Shown here: positions 1 to 5,391 of the stretch, in pieces
How the letters are laid out: every line of letters starts with the position of its first letter
Position numbering within the stretch: the stretch's first letter is position 1
DNA from: Planctomycetota bacterium
GTDB taxonomy: Bacteria > Planctomycetota > Phycisphaerae > SM23-33 > FEN-1343
NCBI GenBank assembly: GCA_013203365.1
Contig: JABMQG010000409.1
Coordinates: 1 to 5,884, forward strand
Reading direction: 5' to 3'
DNA: 5,884 nt
Made by a program: the position numbers and the translations under genes
The notes under the pieces: generated by a model
What the model was told of the DNA's origin: nothing
The model's input: the letters and a program-made list of their open reading frames with translations, nothing else
Databases searched by the model: none

Positions 1-674
1 GCCCTCGCCGCCAGCACGTAGTCCAGTTCGCGGACCTTCATTACCTCTGCGCGGACAAGCCGGCAGGTGCCGATCCAGCTTATCACCCCTAGCGAGACGT
101 AAATACCGTGGATGCCGGTCAGATCCAGCCCCAGGACCGTAACGCCCTTGAACGCATATTTCATCGCCACCAGCAGAATGAAACCCGGAATGCTGGCCAG
201 CGTGGTATACAACCAGACGATCGCGTCATCGATCCGCCGGCCGAAGTAGCCTGCGATCGCACCCAGCAACATGCCAAGAGGCACGGCTATGACGTTGGCC
301 ATCAAGCCCACGGCCATCGACACCTTCGTCCCGAGTATGGTCTTGATCAGGACGCTCTTGCCCGCCCAGTCCGTCCCCAGAACGTGTTTCCACGATCTCA
401 GCGAAGGCGGCTGATTCTTGCTCTGATAATCGACCATCTCGCTGAAGGATACGATCCGGTCGTCGGGTCGCAGCTCAGCGGCGTAATCGTAGATCGCCGC
501 ACCGATGGCGACGAGGGCGTAAACCGCGATGATCCCCAGGCAGAGCAGCGCCCCACGATCGCGAACCAGCCGACGGCGTGCGTCCGCCCACAGGCTTCGC
601 CCGCCCTGCGGCCCGGTGACAGTAGCCGACTCTTTGGCGGGTTGTCGATCGTCTTGTGTGTTCGGTGCTGCCAT
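1..674 (-). CDS. DppC/OppC-type ABC transporter permease, 3' end cut by window edge
   Basis: This is the second inner-membrane permease subunit of a peptide-type ABC importer (BPD_transp_1 family). From the ATG at 674-672, 224 codons are readable before the left edge. About 80 or more C-terminal residues are missing compared with usual family members of around 300 aa. A hydrophilic N-terminus (1-42) precedes a first membrane segment (about 43-61). A periplasmic loop follows, ending in the family signature LGTDWAGKSVLIKTILG (99-115), which matches the usual LGTDxxGRDVLSRxIxG. Further membrane segments lie at about 118-143, 150-172 and 190-204. The EAA loop that contacts the ATPase begins at VRAEVMKVRELDYVLAAR (207-224) and runs off the window. 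The start lies 20 bases after the preceding permease stop, with only a weak purine-rich AAGAAG just upstream. The family is clear; the transported substrate is not shown by the sequence. Confidence 0.92.
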   Translation of the reverse strand, partial: MAAPNTQDDRQPAKESATVTGPQGGRSLWADARRRLVRDRGALLCLGIIAVYALVAIGAAIYDYAAELRPDDRIVSFSEMVDYQSKNQPPSLRSWKHVLGTDWAGKSVLIKTILGTKVSMAVGLMANVIAVPLGMLLGAIAGYFGRRIDDAIVWLYTTLASIPGFILLVAMKYAFKGVTVLGLDLTGIHGIYVSLGVISWIGTCRLVRAEVMKVRELDYVLAAR

Positions 675-694
675 GTCTTCTTGTTTTTTCGTCT

Positions 695-2022
695 TTACTG
701 AAGCCGTATGCGAGGATCGAAAAACGCATAGCTAAGGTCGGTAACCAGCAACCCGAGTGAGTAGATAACCGCGGTCAGAAACACCAGCCCGTTGAGAATG
801 GGCTCGTCCCGGCCGTTGATGCTCGACAGCAGGAGGTCTCCCAGCCCGGGTATGCCAAAGTAGGTCTCTGCCAGCAGGTTGCCCATCATAAGAAACGGTA
901 TCGCCAGCACCAGGTTCGTCAGAATGGGCAGCATGCAGTTTCGCAGTACGTGCTTGAACAGCACGGCCGTCAGCGGGGCGCCCTTGGCGCGTGCGGTGCG
1001 AACGTAATCGCGGTGAATTTCGTCCATGATGACGGTTCGGTAAAAACGCACCGATCCGCCCAGACCTGCCAGAACCGTTATGCCGATCGGAACGTAGACG
1101 TTTGCGCGATAGAAGATGCCGTATGCGTGCGTCGGGGCGATCTTGAACATCAGCCATTGCCCGTAGATCATGAACGCCAGATACGGCACGCACATGCCCA
1201 GTACGCTCAGAAACACGCCTATCCTGTCCAGCAGCCTGCCGCGGTAGTAGGCCACCAGGCATGCGACGATCATCGCCGTCACCCATCCCAGGGCCATTGA
1301 GGGGATCGCGATGGCCAGACTCGCGGGGGCGCGTTGAATGATTATCTTGGTCAGCTCCTCGTTGTTCGTGAGGCTTCTGGTCTGAAATGTCGCGGACTTG
1401 ACCAGGTGATCGACGAACTGGGATTTGAACAGATCGCCAAAGCCCCACGATGATATCTCAGCAAACAGGCGATTTTGATTCCCCGGCTGCGCGTTCACTC
1501 GCCCCAGCAGCTGCCCGGCGGTCTTCACACCCGAAAGATCGACCGTCAGGTCGCTGCCGTCGCGAAGGTGAAAAACGACGCCCCCCCCGCCGCGACTTCA
1601 TCATCGCCGGACATACCCGCAGTCAGCCTGGCGATGGGTGTACTCGGCGAGAGCCTACAGACGTACCGGCCCATCAACGTATCGGCTGAGCGTCCCTTGG
1701 AATCTTCGGCGCCAATGGCGTCGGCAGGGATCAGGGCCAACGAGTCGGCCATGGTGCCGCCCTTGACGTCCTCGACGCGGAACGAACCGCCACCGGCGGT
1801 CCGGTCCACAAGCAGCAGTTGCCGATGAAGGTTCAGCAGCAGCGGCCGGTCGTACCCGTACATGTGCCGCCAGTCGGCCTTTTGCTGCTCGGTGGCCTTG
1901 GCGCCGACGTGCATCGCGGCAATGTCGCCGGAGATCACCCTGAACAGGAGAAAAGTCACGATCATCACACCGAAGATCGTGACGACGGCCTGTGCCAGCC
2001 TGCGGAGTATGAACGCAGCCAT
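695..2022 (-). CDS. DppB/OppB-type ABC transporter permease with large loop insertion; frameshifted at a G8 run
   Basis: This is the first permease subunit of the peptide-type ABC importer. It starts at ATG 2022-2020, one base after the binding-protein stop (TGA-A-ATG). The first frame runs to a TGA at 1548-1546. The second frame, open across the G-run, carries the rest of the protein to TAA at 697-695. The two join at the run of eight G (1588-1581). Either one extra G or two fewer restores a protein of about 442 aa, against 300-360 aa for typical DppB/OppB. Order, numbered on the +1 repair: membrane segment 1 (about 9-31); extracytoplasmic region (32-230) with an insertion of roughly 70-185; membrane segments at about 233-258, 267-290, 311-328, 361-384 and 411-433. 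The EAA loop YRTVIMDEIHRDYVRTARAK is at about 328-347, and ETYFGIPGLGDLLLSSI is a typical family C-terminal motif. If the shift is real and not bypassed, only a stub of about 158 aa with one membrane segment is made. Confidence 0.85.
1581..1588 (-). repeat. G8 homopolymer at the permease frame break
   Basis: Eight C on the plus strand read as eight G in the gene. Upstream codons end DDEVAAG and downstream codons in the other frame begin GVVFHLRDGSDL, so both sides read as sensible protein only if the frame changes here. The change needed is one extra base or two fewer. This is the same direction as a -1 ribosomal slip: the zero-frame codons GCG-GGG-GGG present a G-GGG-GGG heptamer that fits the X-XXY-YYZ slippery pattern. 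A sequencing or assembly length error in the homopolymer is the simplest explanation. Phase variation or slippage is possible but unproven. Confidence 0.8.
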
Positions 2023-2023
2023 T

Positions 2024-3925
2024 TCAAAGCCCCCCGGCTTGCCGGCGGGCCGCGGCGTCGATGCGAATGTATTTGCCGAAGCCATTGCCTATCGGGTGCG
2101 GCTTGACGTTGTGCACCCAGCCGTTCACCAGGATGAAGCTGACCGGCTCGGAAAGCAGCAGCACCGGGCAGTCCTCGGAGAGGATGCGGGTCATCTGCAC
2201 GTACAGCTGCGTCCGCTGCGGCGACGGCATCATGCCGGCGGAGAGTTCGTAGAGGGTGTCGAACTGGCCATTGGAATAGTTTGTGTTATTGGTTCCCCTT
2301 CTGATGTTCGGCGAATAGTACAGTTGAAGGAAGTTCTCCGGGTCGGAGTAGTCGGCTTGCCAGCCCATCGTGTACAACTGGCACTGCTTCCTGTGAACCT
2401 TGTCCTGGAGGGTTGGCCAGTCGTTCATTTCAACCTTCAGCGTGACGCCGATCCGCTTGAACTGCTGCTGGGCGAACTCCGCCATCTGGCGGGATGACTC
2501 ATCCACGCTCCAGGTATCAAGCGTCAGCGGCGGAATATCCTCACCAGGCTTGATGACACCCGCGGCAACCAACTCGCGCTTCGCCTCGATCATCTTCGCC
2601 TTGGCCGCTTCCAGGTCGAACCTGGCGTAAGGGCCTGGCCCAGCCTTGTCGTGACCTTCGAAGCTGCTGGGAATCATGTTCACCGCTCGCGTACCCCGCC
2701 CGTTGTACAAAACATCGATATGTTCTTCGACGTTATAGCACAGGCACAAGGCCTGCCGCAGGGATTTGCTGGCGCCAAGGACCTTGTCGTCCATGTTGAA
2801 TGCGTACCAGTAAATTGCCGGGTCAATCGCCTTTACCAGCCGGATGCCAAGACTTTGCCACTGATCGGCAAGGTCACGTGAAGGTGAGATCACACTGTCG
2901 TACACCGCCCTGGGAATACCGCTGGTGTCGACTTGCTTGGTAAGGAACAGCATCCAGGTTGGGTTGTCCTCGGCCACATAAGTGTAATATTTCACATCCA
3001 CGAACGGCACCTTCTTGCCGGCATCGGCCAGCAGGCCGGCCTCCTCATCGCCGGGGGCGCCTTCGCTGGGGTAGTAGTCCGGGCGAAAATCCTCGTTTCG
3101 TCTGAACACGATCTTGTTGCCGGCAATCCAATCCGTCAGGACGTACGGTCCCGTGCCCACCATGGCCCGGTAGTCGTGGATCTCCGGGCTGCGATCATTC
3201 AGGGCAATCGCCTCCCGGCCGCCGTGCTTGTCGTCGCGCGTGGCCAGATGATAATCTATCAGTTCACGAGGAATCGGGGCGTAGACGTGCATGGCCAGCA
3301 CGTAAAGCAGTTGGGGGAAAGGCGTCTTCAAGTGAATTCGCAACGTGTGCTCGTCCAATGCCTCCACGCCCTTCAAGGGCAGGTCATAGCGGGAGAAATC
3401 ACCCTTATGGAAGCTGCGCGTCTTGTCACGGTATTCGGTCAACCCAACGATCTTCTCGCCCACGAACGCCCACGAAAGGTGCGTGGTGAGGTGGAAATCG
3501 GCAATACGTTTGAAAGCCAGAACAAAATCCTCAGCACGCACGGTCCGCGTCTTGCATTTGCCGTCGGCACCGATGCCGAAACAGGCATTCCGCGCGTACT
3601 GGACAGACTTTCGGATTCGGATCGTATATGTGAGCCCGTCCACAGACACCTCGGGTATCGCCTCGGCCAGTTGTGCAATCACCTCCAAGGGTCTCTTCAG
3701 GAAATGGTAGGCGTAAAGCGATTCGTACACGTTGCCCTGCATGGCGGCAGAGGTAGTATCCCCGCAGGTGGCCGGGTCGATCGAGCGGACCTTCGCGCCG
3801 TAGACGTTGTAGCCCACTACCTGCCCGGCAGATCCGACAGCGCTTTGCCGCTTCAGCAGAACGAAAGGCGACAGCGACAAGGCTGCCACTATCACCGCCG
3901 CAATGATATAAGAAAAGCCTTTCAC
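2024..3925 (-). CDS. Peptide-type ABC transporter solute-binding protein (SBP_bac_5 family)
   Basis: This is the extracytoplasmic receptor that would deliver a peptide-like ligand to the two permeases encoded directly after it. It is 633 aa, longer than typical DppA/OppA (about 530-550). Residues 5-24 form one hydrophobic segment followed by KRQ. No lipobox cysteine is present, so it is either a secreted protein or held by an uncleaved N-terminal anchor, not a lipoprotein. Family marks include the N-terminal VRSIDPATCGDTTSAAMQGNVYESL area (about 47-70), VRAEDFVLAFKRI (129-141), the hallmark GTGPYVLTDWIAGNKIVFRR (258-277), LRQALCLCYN (389-398) and GWQADYSDPENFL (521-533). Cysteines C115 and C124 flank a short loop and may pair. 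The start is GTG at 3925-3923. An in-frame TAG at 3940-3938 leaves no upstream alternative, and no clear Shine-Dalgarno is present. The start overlaps the stop of a 26-codon ORF by GTGA, so coupled translation is plausible. The ligand cannot be named from sequence. Confidence 0.95.
   Translation of the reverse strand: MKGFSYIIAAVIVAALSLSPFVLLKRQSAVGSAGQVVGYNVYGAKVRSIDPATCGDTTSAAMQGNVYESLYAYHFLKRPLEVIAQLAEAIPEVSVDGLTYTIRIRKSVQYARNACFGIGADGKCKTRTVRAEDFVLAFKRIADFHLTTHLSWAFVGEKIVGLTEYRDKTRSFHKGDFSRYDLPLKGVEALDEHTLRIHLKTPFPQLLYVLAMHVYAPIPRELIDYHLATRDDKHGGREAIALNDRSPEIHDYRAMVGTGPYVLTDWIAGNKIVFRRNEDFRPDYYPSEGAPGDEEAGLLADAGKKVPFVDVKYYTYVAEDNPTWMLFLTKQVDTSGIPRAVYDSVISPSRDLADQWQSLGIRLVKAIDPAIYWYAFNMDDKVLGASKSLRQALCLCYNVEEHIDVLYNGRGTRAVNMIPSSFEGHDKAGPGPYARFDLEAAKAKMIEAKRELVAAGVIKPGEDIPPLTLDTWSVDESSRQMAEFAQQQFKRIGVTLKVEMNDWPTLQDKVHRKQCQLYTMGWQADYSDPENFLQLYYSPNIRRGTNNTNYSNGQFDTLYELSAGMMPSPQRTQLYVQMTRILSEDCPVLLLSEPVSFILVNGWVHNVKPHPIGNGFGKYIRIDAAARRQAGGL
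2030..2035 (-). promoter_or_regulatory. G-rich ribosome binding site of the DppB-type permease
   Basis: A GGGGGG run lies 7 bases before the ATG at 2022-2020, inside the last codons of the binding protein. It is the only purine-rich stretch at a suitable distance. Together with the TGA-A-ATG junction it supports this start, implying translation coupled to the binding protein, over an upstream in-frame start at 2085. It is not a canonical AGGAGG site. Confidence 0.45.
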
Positions 3926-4002
3926 CGGTCGATTGGTCTATCTGCCGGTCGGTCAATTGACCGAATCGGCCAGGCAATCCGTCTTTCGACAGTCGATCTC
4001 AT
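3922..4002 (-). CDS. Possible 26-aa coupling peptide between the HEAT-like gene and the binding protein
   Basis: An ATG at 4002-4000 overlaps the stop of the HEAT-like gene as TGATG. The frame stays open for 26 codons and stops at TGA 3924-3922, overlapping the GTG of the binding protein as GTGA. It therefore fills the whole gap between the two genes with one overlap at each end. The peptide is basic (seven Arg) and ends in SIDRPADRPIDR. The repeated Asp-Arg-Pro units use different synonymous codons (GAC CGA CCG, GAT AGA CCA, GAC CGG). No ribosome binding site of its own is clear, so reinitiation from the upstream stop is the likely mode if it is translated. It matches no family I know. It could be a chance ORF in a repeat-rich spacer. 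Confidence 0.3.
   Translation of the reverse strand: MRSTVERRIAWPIRSIDRPADRPIDR
3949..3964. repeat. Perfect 16-bp palindrome TCGGTCAATTGACCGA ahead of the binding-protein gene
   Basis: The sequence is identical on both strands. As DNA it could be an operator for a dimeric regulator. As RNA it could fold into a 6-bp stem with an AATT loop, ending 23 bases before the GTG start. It sits in a spacer with further GGTC/GACC units nearby (3927-3938, 3945-3950). No promoter elements were seen around it, so an RNA-level role, or no role, is as likely as an operator. Confidence 0.5.
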
Positions 4003-4017
4003 CAATCCGTTTTTCGA
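3975..4017. repeat. Pair of 15-bp direct repeats (one mismatch), 28 bp apart
   Basis: CAATCCGTCTTTCGA at 3975-3989 recurs as CAATCCGTTTTTCGA at 4003-4017. The right copy covers the last codons of the HEAT-like gene and the left copy lies just past its stop. This may be a small local duplication at the 3' end of the gene. No target-site duplication or mobile-element trait accompanies it. Confidence 0.5.
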
Positions 4018-5153
4018 TCGGTCGGCTGTGTAGCCGGCTTGCTGCTTGGCGACAGCGGCGTCGGGGTTTGTACGTCAACGATGTTGAGAAGGCCGGGCAC
4101 ATCTTTCGTGCCAACCCACTTCCACACCGCCAGAGCAACCCGGGAAGCCTGGCCGGGGCTTGAGGAACGAATCTCGTTGGCTACCGGAGATTGCACCGCC
4201 GCCGTCAGGCGCATCAACGCACGCTCGCTGTCGATAAGAAGTGTTTCCAGATCGTCAGCCCTATCCAGTTTACTCGCCTTGCCTTCCGGGTCGGTTACAA
4301 AGCAGTCGCCATAGGCCCGCTCGGCGTTGGTCAGTACTTCGGCCACCAGTTGCAGCAGGTCTTTACGATCGGCTTGGTTGGCGGCGCCGCCCAAGATGCC
4401 GGCTAAGGCCACGGCCTGGGAACAGACCGTGCAAATGCTCGAATCGCCGTCCCTGACTGCCTGCAAGTTCCGCTTTACACTCGCGGCCAGGATTATCCGA
4501 CCGGCAGGGTACAAAGCCTGCGGCTTTGTGGCGCCCGAGCCGGCGGCGGAAGGATCGATCACCTTCAGCAATGCCGTCAGGACCACCGGTGAGGTTTCCT
4601 CCTCGGCCATGGCGTTCAGCGCCTTGAACATCTCCGCCTGATCCGGCGAAGGACGCTCCAGCAGTATGTCGCGAATCTTCGAGTACGTCTTCAGCCCGTA
4701 ATACCGCACAGCCGCGTTGGGGTGGGCGACCAATTGCCCCAAAACCGGCGAGACCTGGGGTATCTGGAACTTCGACAGGACCACGCCGGCGTTCACCAGC
4801 ACTAGCGGTTGTTCGCTCTTGAAGACGATGTCGGCGAAGTTGGGACCAGCCGATTCGACGAAATATCGCATGTAGCCGGTGCCGTTATCCTTGCCGTAGG
4901 CCACTGCAACCATCTGGGCGGCTAACTTGACAACTTCGGCGCTGCTGGCCGAGACCACCGGCGTTTCCATCGCGCCGGCCATCTTCTCGGCGTAGTACCT
5001 CAGGAATGCATCAATCTCGGCCTTCTGCGCTGCGGTGAGTTCGCCTCTGATCGATCGGGTTTCGTCGGATACTGCGGGGACTTGAGCGACGGCCTCACCC
5101 ACAAGGGCCCCGAGCATCAGGCAAACGGTCACCACTAACAGCCGATTGTTCAT
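4002..5153 (-). CDS. Exported helical HEAT-like hypothetical protein
   Basis: No named family was recognised in this 383-aa product. A Sec-type signal peptide is visible: MNNR, a hydrophobic core (about 5-19) and AVA-Q as a likely cleavage site after residue 23. The protein should therefore act outside the cytoplasmic membrane. The mature part is rich in amphipathic helices. Residues about 115-165, including VLGQLVAHPNAAVRYYGLKT (137-156), and about 171-200 resemble HEAT-type helix pairs. A CTVC motif (241-244) and C284 could form a disulfide or bind metal. The C-terminus (about 362-383) is a Pro/Thr/Ser-rich tail ending TDRKTD. The ATG at 5153-5151 is chosen because it begins the signal peptide and has AAGGA 10 bases upstream. 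A longer frame back to TTG 5252-5250 would begin before the predicted transcript start. It lies first in the probable operon, so an accessory role in capture or assembly is inferred only from position. Confidence 0.8.
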   Translation of the reverse strand: MNNRLLVVTVCLMLGALVGEAVAQVPAVSDETRSIRGELTAAQKAEIDAFLRYYAEKMAGAMETPVVSASSAEVVKLAAQMVAVAYGKDNGTGYMRYFVESAGPNFADIVFKSEQPLVLVNAGVVLSKFQIPQVSPVLGQLVAHPNAAVRYYGLKTYSKIRDILLERPSPDQAEMFKALNAMAEEETSPVVLTALLKVIDPSAAGSGATKPQALYPAGRIILAASVKRNLQAVRDGDSSICTVCSQAVALAGILGGAANQADRKDLLQLVAEVLTNAERAYGDCFVTDPEGKASKLDRADDLETLLIDSERALMRLTAAVQSPVANEIRSSSPGQASRVALAVWKWVGTKDVPGLLNIVDVQTPTPLSPSSKPATQPTDRKTD

Positions 5154-5163
5154 TGCCGTGGGA

Positions 5164-5168
5164 TCCTT
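5164..5168 (-). promoter_or_regulatory. Shine-Dalgarno AAGGA for the HEAT-like gene
   Basis: AAGGA lies 10 bases before the ATG at 5153-5151. The spacing is slightly long but it is the only such motif near the start. It supports the 383-aa product with a signal peptide rather than the upstream extension. Confidence 0.5.
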
Positions 5169-5252
5169 CAGGTCCAGCCAAGTCACACAACTACAGTCAA
5201 ACACAGCAGCTTGCAGCACGCCCCAACACGGCGGACGCCGCAGAAGAAACAA

Positions 5253-5282
5253 ATACTAGAGTCGATGCACCACCCCTGTCAA
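5253..5282 (-). promoter_or_regulatory. Sigma70-type promoter for the HEAT-like/peptide-importer operon
   Basis: A perfect -35 box TTGACA (5282-5277) is followed after 18 bases by TAGTAT (5258-5253), a 4 of 6 match to TATAAT. Transcription would start near 5246 and give a leader of about 93 bases before the ATG at 5153. No comparable promoter was found ahead of the binding-protein or permease genes, so this one probably serves all of them. Confidence 0.6.
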
Positions 5283-5308
5283 GGACCAATTGGACCCATA
5301 GTGGACCC
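5283..5308 (-). promoter_or_regulatory. Three GGTCC repeats abutting the -35 box
   Basis: GGTCC occurs on the minus strand at 5307-5303, 5296-5292 and 5287-5283, and the last copy touches the TTGACA box. Two copies extend to GGGTCCA, exactly 11 bp apart, about one helical turn. This arrangement suits a regulator binding site next to the promoter. The regulator is unknown, and so short a motif could recur by chance. Confidence 0.35.
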
Positions 5309-5350
5309 AAAAAAATTTGAAGTTTCCGGCCCGCAAGCCGTTTGAGAAAC
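5309..5350 (-). terminator. Weak terminator-like hairpin after the EamA permease gene
   Basis: Reading the minus strand, GTTTC (5350-5346) can pair with GAAAC (5326-5322) around an inner CGGC/GCCG stem (5340-5337 with 5330-5327, loop TTGCGG), with a 5-base bulge TCAAA. A run of seven T follows at 5315-5309, 6 bases after the stem. It lies about 40-80 bases past the permease stop and just before the next promoter, where a terminator is expected. The bulge and the gap to the T-run make it imperfect. Confidence 0.35.
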
Positions 5351-5391
5351 ACCTACACCAGGCGTTGCAGCGGCATTGCTGTTAGAGGCTC

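Noticed and set aside
108..701. A 197-codon open frame on the plus strand
   Set aside because: It is antisense to the DppC-type permease, which reads cleanly through the region with its signature and EAA motifs. The plus-strand product is low-complexity and rich in Arg, Gln and His.
732..1448. A 238-codon open frame on the minus strand in a different frame from the permease
   Set aside because: It overlaps the conserved second half of the DppB-type permease. Its product is Arg/Gly/Asp-rich with no membrane segments, so it is an out-of-frame shadow.
695..1528. A separate 277-aa permease gene starting at GTG 1528
   Set aside because: Codons in the same frame upstream of 1528 still read as plausible protein back to the G-run, there is no ribosome binding site, and the first membrane segment lies in the other frame. 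One frameshifted gene explains both parts better.
2023..2085. N-terminal extension of the DppB-type permease to a start at 2085
   Set aside because: It would overlap the binding-protein end by about 60 bases and add a polar stretch before the usual family N-terminus at MAAFILRRLAQ. The ATG at 2022 has a G-rich site 7 bases upstream.
2933..4033. A 366-codon open frame on the plus strand
   Set aside because: It lies wholly antisense to the binding protein, whose family motifs are clear in the minus frame. Its translation shows no family pattern and a composition typical of a mirror frame in GC-rich DNA.
5154..5252. N-terminal extension of the HEAT-like protein to a TTG at 5252
   Set aside because: It would begin before the predicted transcript start near 5246, and it places 33 residues in front of a good signal peptide.
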